Source: Deltaproteobacteria bacterium (lineage in GTDB: Bacteria; Desulfobacterota; Syntrophia; Syntrophales; UBA2210). Taken from it: a stretch of 14,494 nt of DNA. Below the pieces are notes generated by a model that worked only from the letters and a program-made list of their open reading frames with translations, was not told the origin of the DNA and searched no databases. This document shows positions 1-5,132 of the stretch, piece by piece (the stretch's first letter is position 1; every line of letters begins with the position of its first letter). The DNA is taken from positions 1 to 14,494 of the forward strand of contig JAUVXT010000033.1 of assembly GCA_030603465.1 (NCBI GenBank), given 5' to 3'. The position numbers were made by a program, and so were the translations under genes.

Positions 1-301
1 ATTTCCCCGTCGCGTCCATGACGATGTCGACATCCAGTTCCTTCCAGGGGAGATTTGCCAGGCTGTCGGTCACGTTGGTAACCTTTATCGCCTTGCCGTC
101 AACGATGATCGTGTCTCCCTCTGTTGTTACTTCGGCATTTATCTTTCCATGCACTGAATCGTATTTCAGGAGGTGGGAGATGGTCTGCGCTTTTCCTCGT
201 GTGTTGATGGCTACAACTTCGATATCTTCCCTTCCCATGCAGGCCCTGACCATATATCGGCCTACTCTGCCGAAACCGTTTACTGCTACTCTGACTTTCA
301 T
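1..301 (-). CDS. gap: Glyceraldehyde-3-phosphate dehydrogenase, N-terminal part (cut by window edge)
   Basis: This is the first 100 residues of a GAPDH, the cytosolic glycolytic/gluconeogenic enzyme that interconverts glyceraldehyde-3-phosphate and 1,3-bisphosphoglycerate. The start is the ATG read leftwards from 301, preceded by a GGAGGA Shine-Dalgarno (307-312) at 5 nt. The N-terminus reads MKVRVAVNGFGRVGR, the Rossmann dinucleotide-binding signature (NGFGRVGR at residues 8-15), followed by HLLKYDSVHG (residues 43-52), another GAPDH hallmark. The catalytic-Cys region lies outside the window. Odd point: the family usually has Asp after 'AIN' at the end of the second beta strand, where it binds the adenosine ribose of NAD. 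Here the residue is Thr34 followed by Arg35, which suggests relaxed or NADP-leaning cofactor use (inference). The gene diverges from the Memo-AMMECR1 gene. The family call is very sure; which paralogue (gapA- or gapB-like) is open. Confidence 0.95.
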   Translation of the reverse strand, partial: MKVRVAVNGFGRVGRYMVRACMGREDIEVVAINTRGKAQTISHLLKYDSVHGKINAEVTTEGDTIIVDGKAIKVTNVTDSLANLPWKELDVDIVMDATGK

Positions 302-325
302 GGTAATCCTCCAGCTTCTATTTTG

Positions 326-345
326 ACATTTCCTGGTGGAAATGT
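326..345. promoter_or_regulatory. Perfect 8-bp dyad in the gap leader
   Basis: ACATTTCC (326-333) and GGAAATGT (338-345) are exact reverse complements separated by TGGT. The dyad sits between the predicted gap transcription start (about 370) and its ribosome-binding site (307-312). It could be an operator for a dimeric repressor or an mRNA hairpin. No run of T follows in the gap direction, so it does not look like a terminator. No regulator is identified. Confidence 0.45.
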
Positions 346-376
346 TCACCTTTTTGACTGACGTTTGAGCGTGAAA

Positions 377-406
377 CTTATATACAACATACAGGGCTTT
401 AGTCAA
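377..406 (-). promoter_or_regulatory. Putative sigma70 promoter of gap
   Basis: On the minus strand, TTGACT (plus-strand 401-406, 5 of 6 to consensus) lies 18 bp from TATAAG (377-382, 5 of 6), or 16 bp from the overlapping TATATA (379-384). Initiation would fall near 370, giving a leader of about 70 nt ahead of gap. No experimental evidence; call made on the two boxes and their position. Confidence 0.5.
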
Positions 407-417
407 TATTTTTTATT

Positions 418-613
418 GACGGCTTCGTGAAAAGTCCAACTTCTGCGGTCCGTTGCATCCTTTGTCACTGCGGCGTACCGTAAGTACACCTCATTCCTCA
501 AAATTTGCGCGCCTTGAACTGAACAGTGAGCTCATTCCCCGCAACTTGTTGTGGGGAGCTTCAATTTGGAGCCTTTTACCTTGCCGTCCGATCTTGACTT
601 TTACGAGTTCATC
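418..613. mobile_element. MITE-like dispersed repeat with terminal inverted repeats and flanking direct repeats
   Basis: The left end GACGGCTTCGTGAAAAGTC (418-436) matches the reverse complement of the right end (596-613, GATGAACTCGTAAAAGTC) at 14 of 19 positions with one gap. TTTATTGA occurs immediately outside on the right (614-621) and again on the left at 412-419, overlapping the element's first two bases; the clean duplication could be 6 bp (TTTATT, 412-417 and 614-619). Inside lies an imperfect dyad, GGCGTAC (472-478) with GTACACC (484-490), and a strong hairpin at 535-558. There is no credible coding region: the 69-codon open frame across 453-662 starts in the repeat, runs past its end and resembles nothing. 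From memory, similar 'GGCTTCGT..AAAAGTC' repeats are scattered through Desulfobacterota genomes. Mobilisation by a transposase elsewhere is inference. Confidence 0.6.
535..558. repeat. Compact GC-rich hairpin inside the dispersed repeat
   Basis: CCCCGCAAC (537-545) pairs with GTTGTGGGG (548-556) across only TT, with one G-T wobble. T536-A557 and a T535-G558 wobble extend the stem. The right arm is followed by GCTTCAATT and not by a T tract, so it is not a standard terminator. It may be a second repeat type lodged within the larger element. Confidence 0.55.
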
Positions 614-658
614 TTTATTGATAAACAGAGAAAAAGGGTTTTCTATAGGAATGCCATC

Positions 659-687
659 TTGACAGAACGGATAATCGTTTATAGACT
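659..687 (+). promoter_or_regulatory. Putative sigma70 promoter of the Memo-AMMECR1 gene
   Basis: TTGACA (659-664, perfect -35) is followed after 17 bp by TAGACT (682-687, 4 of 6). An alternative -10, TATAGA (680-685), gives a 15-bp spacer. A leader of about 115 nt to the start at 809 would result. It lies 45 bp right of the repeat element, so the element probably does not supply it. Confidence 0.45.
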
Positions 688-808
688 ACTCTGTGATTGT
701 AAAGGATCGTTTTATAGGGATGCGTGGTAAATTTTCAGAATAGTTATTTGTCTGTTCTCGCTATTTCCCTTTATTCTGTTGTTTCCTGGAATGGGGGAGG
801 GGATCGAA

Positions 809-2227
809 ATGATGGAGCAGGTAATAAGAAAGTCGGCAATAGCTGGATCATGGTATCCCGGCAACCCCGCGCTTCTGAGGAAAGATATAGAAAAATATAT
901 AGATAATGTAACCGCTGAGGCGCCGGATGAAAAGGTTGTCGGCATCGTATCGCCTCATGCGGGTTATATGTATTCGGGGCAGGTTGCCGCCCACGCATAC
1001 AGGCTTCTGAAGGGAAAAATTTATGATACCGTTGTCGTAATAGGCCCCAGTCACAGGGCATTTTTCAAGGGAGCGTCCATATATGACAGGGGTGGCTATG
1101 AAACCCCGCTGGGGATTGTCCCCGTAGATATGGAAACGGCAGAAAAGATACGATCTCAGAGCGGGATGATATCCTTTGTTCCCGATGCCCACAGGCAGGA
1201 ACATTCTGTTGAAATTCAATTGCCATTCCTGCAGGTGGCGCTGGGAGAGTTCAGCTTTGTTCCCGTTGTCATGGGGGTGCAGGATGAAAAAACGTGCAGG
1301 GAGTTGGCCGGGGCGATCGCAGAAGCGGTGAAGGATAAGGATGCCCTCATTGTGGGAAGCTCCGATCTGTCGCATTTCAAGGGTTATGAAAAAACTGTCA
1401 AGATGGATTTTCTTGTGCTTGACCACATGAAAAAGATGGACCCTGGTGGTCTCCTGGAGGATCTTGAAAAGGGTGCCTGTGAGGCCTGCGGTGGCGGACC
1501 GATTGCGGTGACTATGATGGTAGCGGAACAACTGGGCGCCGACGGGTCAAAAGTGCTTGAGTATGCCAATTCAGGGGACGTGACGGGTGACAGAGGCAGC
1601 GTTGTCGGCTATGCCGCCGCTGTCTTTTATGAAACCGGTGGGAAGCATTCTGAAAAAAAGGATTTGAACAAAACTGATTCAGACCTCAGTGAGGCCGATA
1701 AGGATGCGCTCCTTGAAATCGCAAGAAAAAGCATAGAAAACGAACTTGCCGGCCGCAAGGCGCCGGCGCCTGAAGCAATATCGGATACACTGAAGAAAAA
1801 GATGGGCGCCTTTGTGACGATAAAAAAGCGCGGTCAACTGCGCGGGTGTATCGGGCATATCAAGGCATTAAAGCCCCTCCATGCCACAGTAAGCGAAATG
1901 GCCAGGGCGGCGGCTTTCGATGATCCGAGGTTTCCTCCCCTCAGGAAGGAGGAGATGACGGATCTGACCATAGAGGTATCGGCCCTGACACCATTGAAAG
2001 GTATAGAAAATGCGGAAGATATTATTGTGGGCAGGCATGGAATTTATATCATTAAAGGATTTCGCTCCGGTCTGCTCCTGCCGCAGGTGGCTGCAGAGCA
2101 TAATTGGGATAGTGTGACATTCCTGGAAGAGACATGCCATAAGGCGGGCCTTCCTTCCGGTGCATGGAGAGACAAAAGAACCGGGATCTACATTTTTTCT
2201 GCCGATGTTTTCGGGGAAGAAGAGTAA
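809..2227 (+). CDS. Memo-family / AMMECR1 two-domain fusion protein (AmmeMemoRadiSam system B+A)
   Basis: This 472-residue protein joins two conserved domains of unsettled biochemistry. Residues 1 to about 275 are a Memo-like domain, related in fold to class III extradiol dioxygenases. They carry IAGSWYPG (11-18), PHAGY with His50, GPSHRAF with His82, EHSVEIQLPFL (131-141), SSDLSHF (184-190) and CGGGPI with Cys227. His50, His82 and Cys227 fit the metal-site residues described for human MEMO1 (His49, His81, Cys244). A charged linker leads to an AMMECR1 domain (about 295-472) with the LRGCIG motif at 344-349 (Cys347). I chose ATG 809 because a GGGGGAGGGG tract (793-802) lies just upstream; ATG 812 is equally possible, while TTG 779 and ATG 791 lack good spacing. 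In other genomes these domains accompany a radical-SAM protein, and the trio is called AmmeMemoRadiSam. That partner is not in this window. No signal peptide or membrane segment is seen, so it is probably cytosolic. The reaction is unknown. Confidence 0.93.
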   Translation: MMEQVIRKSAIAGSWYPGNPALLRKDIEKYIDNVTAEAPDEKVVGIVSPHAGYMYSGQVAAHAYRLLKGKIYDTVVVIGPSHRAFFKGASIYDRGGYETPLGIVPVDMETAEKIRSQSGMISFVPDAHRQEHSVEIQLPFLQVALGEFSFVPVVMGVQDEKTCRELAGAIAEAVKDKDALIVGSSDLSHFKGYEKTVKMDFLVLDHMKKMDPGGLLEDLEKGACEACGGGPIAVTMMVAEQLGADGSKVLEYANSGDVTGDRGSVVGYAAAVFYETGGKHSEKKDLNKTDSDLSEADKDALLEIARKSIENELAGRKAPAPEAISDTLKKKMGAFVTIKKRGQLRGCIGHIKALKPLHATVSEMARAAAFDDPRFPPLRKEEMTDLTIEVSALTPLKGIENAEDIIVGRHGIYIIKGFRSGLLLPQVAAEHNWDSVTFLEETCHKAGLPSGAWRDKRTGIYIFSADVFGEEE

Positions 2228-2235
2228 TTTTTTTT
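2193..2235 (+). terminator. Possible intrinsic terminator overlapping the end of the Memo-AMMECR1 gene
   Basis: Bases 2193-2205 can pair with 2211-2222 around a 5-nt loop, with one bulged G (2201) and several G-T wobbles. The core is CCGA/TCGG. Five bases, including the TAA stop, separate the stem from eight T (2228-2235). The upper stem is GC-poor and the gap to the T tract is longer than ideal, so the call is tentative. It would isolate this gene from the tRNA promoter at 2258. Confidence 0.35.
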
Positions 2236-2257
2236 GGGTAAATGTACAAAATATTCC

Positions 2258-2286
2258 TTGACAAAGAGGCAGATTGAAACTATAGT
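2258..2286 (+). promoter_or_regulatory. Strong sigma70 promoter for the tRNA-rpmG-secE cluster
   Basis: TTGACA (2258-2263, perfect) and TATAGT (2281-2286, 5 of 6) are exactly 17 bp apart, near consensus. Transcription should begin near 2293, about 210 nt before the first tRNA. It is the only convincing promoter I see between 2228 and the window end, so it may feed the whole cluster down to rpoC. Confidence 0.75.
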
Positions 2287-2292
2287 CTGACA

Positions 2293-2501
2293 TTTTCGTA
2301 TTTACATTGAGACGAGTTATTTTGTAACCAAACTTGGTGAGTTGGTGGAAATCGGATTTGGTTTTTCTTTGAAATTCCCGCGCGGGCGGGGATACGCTTG
2401 TTATGCGATGTTATAGATGCCAGTATCGGCGAGAATGCGGGATTCGGGGTATTTTGCTGCCCATCGAACTTGATTTTTGAAATTTAGGTTAATTTAAGAT
2501 T
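2293..2501 (+). other. Transcribed leader of the tRNA cluster, no gene seen
   Basis: About 210 nt between the predicted start and tRNA-Thr. It holds no credible reading frame. The only structure I could pick out is the self-complementary CCCGCGCGGG at 2377-2386. It is presumably removed from the precursor by tRNA processing (inference). Confidence 0.4.
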
Positions 2502-2577
2502 GCTGGCGTAGCTCAATCGGTAGAGCAGCTGATTTGTAATCAGCAGGTTGCGGGTTCGAGTCCCATCGCCAGCTCCA
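2502..2577 (+). tRNA. tRNA-Thr (anticodon TGT)
   Basis: A full cloverleaf is present. Acceptor GCTGGCG (2502-2508) pairs with CGCCAGC (2567-2573), the discriminator is T and CCA is encoded (2575-2577). The anticodon arm is GCTGA/TCAGC around loop TTTGTAA, anticodon TGT at 2535-2537. The GGTTCGAGTCC T-arm is typical. First gene of the quartet that also opens the E. coli tufB operon (thrU-tyrU-glyT-thrT). Confidence 0.97.
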
Positions 2578-2594
2578 TTTGGTAGAGAGAATTT

Positions 2595-2679
2595 GGAGGG
2601 GTTCCCGAGTGGTTAAAGGGAGCAGACTGTAAATCTGCCGGCGGAGCCTACGGAGGTTCAAATCCTCCCCCCTCCACCA
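2595..2679 (+). tRNA. tRNA-Tyr (anticodon GTA)
   Basis: Acceptor GGAGGGG (2595-2601) pairs with CCCCTCC (2669-2675); discriminator A and encoded CCA (2677-2679). The anticodon stem GCAGA/TCTGC holds loop CTGTAAA with GTA at 2629-2631. The 85-nt length and long variable arm (from about 2639) fit a bacterial class II tRNA-Tyr. It follows tRNA-Thr by 17 nt. Confidence 0.97.
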
Positions 2680-2687
2680 TTTTGAAG

Positions 2688-2763
2688 GCGGGAATAGCTC
2701 AGTGGCTAGAGCGTCAGCCTTCCAAGCTGAGGGTCGCGGGTTCGAATCCCGTTTCCCGCTCCA
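2688..2763 (+). tRNA. tRNA-Gly (anticodon TCC)
   Basis: Acceptor GCGGGAA (2688-2694) pairs with TTCCCGC (2753-2759); discriminator T and encoded CCA (2761-2763). The anticodon stem TCAGC/GCTGA flanks CTTCCAA, with TCC at 2721-2723. Only 8 nt separate it from tRNA-Tyr, so the transcript must be cut between them. Confidence 0.97.
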
Positions 2764-2821
2764 TTATTTGGGGAGCCATCTTTGGATACGGTGGAAGAGA
2801 TTGATCTTGGACAGATAATCG

Positions 2822-2897
2822 GCCCACGTAGCTCAGTAGGTAGAGCACATCCTTGGTAAGGATGAGGTCACCAGTTCAATCCTGGTCGTGGGCTCCA
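2822..2897 (+). tRNA. tRNA-Thr (anticodon GGT)
   Basis: Acceptor GCCCACG (2822-2828) pairs with CGTGGGC (2887-2893); discriminator T and encoded CCA (2895-2897). The anticodon stem CATCC/GGATG flanks TTGGTAA, with GGT at 2855-2857. In E. coli the tRNA at this place is followed by tufB; here rpmG follows after 22 nt. Confidence 0.97.
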
Positions 2898-2919
2898 TTT
2901 AAGTGAAAGCAGGTTGGAA

Positions 2920-3069
2920 ATGAGAGATATAGTTACTCTTGCGTGTGATGAGTGCAAACGTAGAAATTATACAACCACGAAGAATAAGCGGACGACGAAA
3001 AATCGTCTTGAATTAAAAAAATATTGCAGGTTCTGTCGAATGCATACGGTTCACAGGGAAACTAAGTAG
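2920..3069 (+). CDS. rpmG: 50S ribosomal protein L33 (zinc-ribbon form)
   Basis: A 49-residue basic protein beginning MRDIVTLACDECKRRNY and ending at TAG 3067-3069. It is short but full length for L33. Two CxxC pairs, Cys9/Cys12 and Cys36/Cys39, mark the zinc-binding (C+) version, as opposed to the cysteine-free paralogue that many bacteria switch to under zinc limitation. L33 sits near the E site of the large ribosomal subunit. It lies between tRNA-Thr(GGT) and tRNA-Trp, an arrangement seen in many deltaproteobacterial and Gram-positive genomes. The Shine-Dalgarno (AGG at 2911-2913) is weak, but no other start fits the family. Confidence 0.95.
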   Translation: MRDIVTLACDECKRRNYTTTKNKRTTKNRLELKKYCRFCRMHTVHRETK

Positions 3070-3086
3070 ATCGATGTTATTAAAAC

Positions 3087-3163
3087 AGGCCAGTAGCTCT
3101 AACGGATAGAGCACCGGACTCCAAATCCGGGTGTTGGGGGTTCGAGTCCCTCCTGGCCTGCCA
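3087..3163 (+). tRNA. tRNA-Trp (anticodon CCA)
   Basis: Acceptor AGGCCAG (3087-3093) pairs with CTGGCCT (3153-3159); the discriminator is G, as expected for tryptophanyl-tRNA synthetase recognition, and CCA is encoded (3161-3163). The anticodon stem CCGGA/TCCGG flanks CTCCAAA, with CCA at 3121-3123. It sits 17 nt after rpmG and 24 nt before secE. Confidence 0.97.
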
Positions 3164-3187
3164 TTTTTGTCTTTGCGGGTTCATCGA

Positions 3188-3391
3188 ATGGAAAGAGTAA
3201 GTTTAATAATAAAAAAGGTAAGGCAGTTTTTAATAGAATCTAAGGTTGAGTTGAAGAAGGTAACGTGGCCGACGTCTAAACAGGCCCTTGCCTCCACATC
3301 GGTTGTAATTGTTGTGGTTATCATAGTGTCGTTATTCCTCGGTCTCGTGGATTTCGGCCTTACCAAAATAATAAAGGTGTTTTTGGGCTAG
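3188..3391 (+). CDS. secE: Protein translocase subunit SecE
   Basis: A 67-residue single-span membrane protein, the short bacterial SecE type (E. coli has three spans, most bacteria one). It clamps SecY in the SecYEG channel of the inner membrane. An amphipathic cytoplasmic helix contains the signature ELKKVTWPT (residues 21-29), followed by one hydrophobic segment (about 36-58) and a short tail. I chose ATG 3188. A longer frame opens at 3131, but it would start inside tRNA-Trp and add residues foreign to SecE. The ribosome-binding site is poor (GCGGG at 3175-3179). The stop is 4 nt from nusG, so the two are probably translationally coupled. Confidence 0.95.
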   Translation: MERVSLIIKKVRQFLIESKVELKKVTWPTSKQALASTSVVIVVVIIVSLFLGLVDFGLTKIIKVFLG

Positions 3392-3395
3392 AAAC

Positions 3396-3923
3396 ATGGC
3401 TTTTCGGTGGTACATTGTTCATACATATTCGGGATTCGAAGGCAGGGTTAAACAATCCCTGGAAGAGAGGATAGCGTCTACCGCGATGGAGGACTATTTT
3501 TCCGATATTGTGATACCGGAAGAGAATGTAGTTGAACTCGTCAAGGGGGAAAAGAAGACATCAAAAAGAAAATTTTTCCCAGGTTATATTCTCGTCAGGA
3601 TGGAATTGAGCGACGATACGTGGCATATTGTAAAGGATACGCCGAAGGTTACGGGCTTTGTGGGAAACATGAAGCCGTCGCCGATATCGGATGCCGAGGT
3701 GCAGACGCTGCAGAACAGAATCGACGAGGGAACCTTAAAACCGAAACCCAAGATTAGTTTTGAGGAGGGGGATCATGTTAAGATCATAGATGGTCCCTTT
3801 ACAAACTTTGACGGGATAGTGGATGAAGTAAAAGCGGAAAAGGGTAAATTAAGGGTGATCGTCAGCATCTTTGGCAGATCGACACCGGTGGAACTGGACT
3901 TTATCCAGGTTATACAGAATTAG
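3396..3923 (+). CDS. nusG: Transcription termination/antitermination factor NusG
   Basis: This 175-residue protein has the usual NusG length and layout. An N-terminal NGN domain (about 1-110) begins WYIVHTYSGFE (5-15) and carries KFFPGYILVRM (59-69), the face that binds the RNA polymerase clamp helices. A linker leads to a C-terminal KOW domain (about 120-175, EGDHVKIIDGPF...GIV). NusG raises elongation rate, partners Rho, and its KOW domain contacts S10 to couple transcription with translation. The secE-nusG-rplK order is standard in bacteria. The start follows secE by 4 nt and no strong Shine-Dalgarno is visible. No NusG-paralogue (RfaH-like) features are seen. Confidence 0.97.
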   Translation: MAFRWYIVHTYSGFEGRVKQSLEERIASTAMEDYFSDIVIPEENVVELVKGEKKTSKRKFFPGYILVRMELSDDTWHIVKDTPKVTGFVGNMKPSPISDAEVQTLQNRIDEGTLKPKPKISFEEGDHVKIIDGPFTNFDGIVDEVKAEKGKLRVIVSIFGRSTPVELDFIQVIQN

Positions 3924-3965
3924 CAACAGAAATGGGACAGCGAATAACTGCAAAAGGGGATCGTA

Positions 3966-4391
3966 ATGGCTAAGAAGATTATAGCGAATATAAAGCTCCA
4001 GGTTCAGGCGGGGAAGGCCACCCCTTCACCGCCTATTGGTCCTGCATTAGGCCAGCACGGGGTTAATATAATGGAATTTTGTAAGGCCTATAATGCATTG
4101 ACGCAAAATCAGGAAGGTATGATTATTCCTGTTTTGATAACCGTATATGCCGACAAATCATTTACTTTTGTTACAAAAACACCCCCGGCGTCTGTGCTCC
4201 TGAAACAGGCGGCCAAGATAGCAAAGGGTGCCGGAGATCCCAAGAGGGAGACAGTCGGAAGTGTAACCGCCAAACAGGTAAGGGAGATTGCGGAGATAAA
4301 GTATAAAGATTTGAATGCAATAGATATAGCGGGCGCGGCAAAGATAGTGGAAGGGACTGCGAGGTCCATGGGGATTGAAATTATCAAGTAA
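3966..4391 (+). CDS. rplK: 50S ribosomal protein L11
   Basis: Exactly 141 residues, the normal L11 length. The N-terminal domain has PPIGPALGQHGVNIMEFCKAYN (22-43), with the proline-rich hinge and GTPase-centre signature. The C-terminal rRNA-binding domain has KxAKGAGDPKRETVGSVT and ends ARSMGIEII. L11 binds the 1070 region of 23S rRNA next to the L10-L12 stalk and takes part in factor binding and RelA activation. An AAGGGGAT ribosome-binding site lies just upstream of ATG 3966. The gap to nusG is 42 nt and to rplA 20 nt. Confidence 0.98.
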   Translation: MAKKIIANIKLQVQAGKATPSPPIGPALGQHGVNIMEFCKAYNALTQNQEGMIIPVLITVYADKSFTFVTKTPPASVLLKQAAKIAKGAGDPKRETVGSVTAKQVREIAEIKYKDLNAIDIAGAAKIVEGTARSMGIEIIK

Positions 4392-4411
4392 ATCTTTTTT
4401 GGGGTAATATA

Positions 4412-5122
4412 ATGGCTGGTAGGGGAAAAAGCTATTTAGAAGTTAGAAAGAATGTGGAACCGGGGATGCGTTATTCCCTGGCAGAGGCGGTGGATCTTGT
4501 CATCTCGGCCGCAAGGGCGAAGTTTGATGAAACTGTTGAGGTGGCGGCTCGATTGGGTGTCAATCCGAGACATGCGGACCAGATGGTAAGAGGGGGCGTA
4601 GTCCTTCCCCATGGTCTGGGCAAACCGGTCAGGGTACTGGTTTTTGCGAAGGGAGAAAAGGAAAAAGAGGCCATCGACGCGGGCGCCGATATAACGGGGT
4701 CTGATGATCTGCTCGAGAAGATACAGGGCGGATGGCTTGAATTTGACAGAGTTGTAGCTACTCCTGATATGATGGGGAAGGTTGGAAAGCTGGGGAAGAT
4801 ATTGGGTCCCCGCGGTTTGATGCCAAACCCGAAGGTGGGAACGGTAACCTTTGACGTGAAAGATGCGGTACAAGAGTTGAAAGCCGGCAAGGTTGAATTC
4901 AGGGTGGAAAAGGCCGGCATCGTCCACAGTCCTGTTGGAAAGGTTTCCTTTGGAGTAGATAAATTGATGGAAAACATTTTGGCGCTGATTGAAACAATCA
5001 TCAAATTGAAACCTGCATCGAGTAAAGGAACATATCTAAAGACCATTTCCCTCTCAACAACTATGGGTCCAGGGATTAAGGTAGATCCTGTGGATATCAG
5101 AAATGTTTTAAAGGCTGGATAA
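4412..5122 (+). CDS. rplA: 50S ribosomal protein L1
   Basis: 236 residues, the usual size for bacterial L1. It shows the family signatures VEVAARLGVNPRHADQMVRG in domain I, a domain II around VLVFAKGEKEKEA, and the signature ILGPRGLMPNPKVGTV (about residues 130-145). L1 forms the mobile L1 stalk at the ribosomal E site and in many bacteria represses its own rplKA mRNA. I did not find a convincing L1-binding mimic upstream of rplK. A GGGG-containing ribosome-binding site precedes ATG 4412. The rplJ leader follows directly. Confidence 0.98.
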   Translation: MAGRGKSYLEVRKNVEPGMRYSLAEAVDLVISAARAKFDETVEVAARLGVNPRHADQMVRGGVVLPHGLGKPVRVLVFAKGEKEKEAIDAGADITGSDDLLEKIQGGWLEFDRVVATPDMMGKVGKLGKILGPRGLMPNPKVGTVTFDVKDAVQELKAGKVEFRVEKAGIVHSPVGKVSFGVDKLMENILALIETIIKLKPASSKGTYLKTISLSTTMGPGIKVDPVDIRNVLKAG

Positions 5123-5132
5123 AAAATAGCAA

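Noticed and set aside
453..662. 69-codon open frame on the plus strand
   Set aside because: It starts inside the dispersed repeat, crosses the hairpin and right border, has no ribosome-binding site, and its translation resembles no protein family.
848..1531. Long antisense open frame (227 codons) opposite the Memo-AMMECR1 gene
   Set aside because: It lies wholly within a confidently assigned gene on the other strand, and its composition is that of a codon-bias shadow.
2377..2386. Palindrome CCCGCGCGGG as a terminator or attenuator ahead of the tRNAs
   Set aside because: With a realistic loop only about three pairs form, and no T tract follows.
2470..2500. Second promoter directly ahead of tRNA-Thr(TGT)
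   Set aside because: TTGATT with TTTAAG or TAAGAT is weak, and the start point would fall inside the tRNA.
3131..3187. Longer N-terminus for SecE
   Set aside because: The extra 19 codons would be read from tRNA-Trp sequence; the SecE family N-terminus fits ATG 3188.
4436..5046. Two antisense open frames opposite rplA (163 and 191 codons)
   Set aside because: Shadows of the L1 coding sequence in other frames, with no family resemblance.
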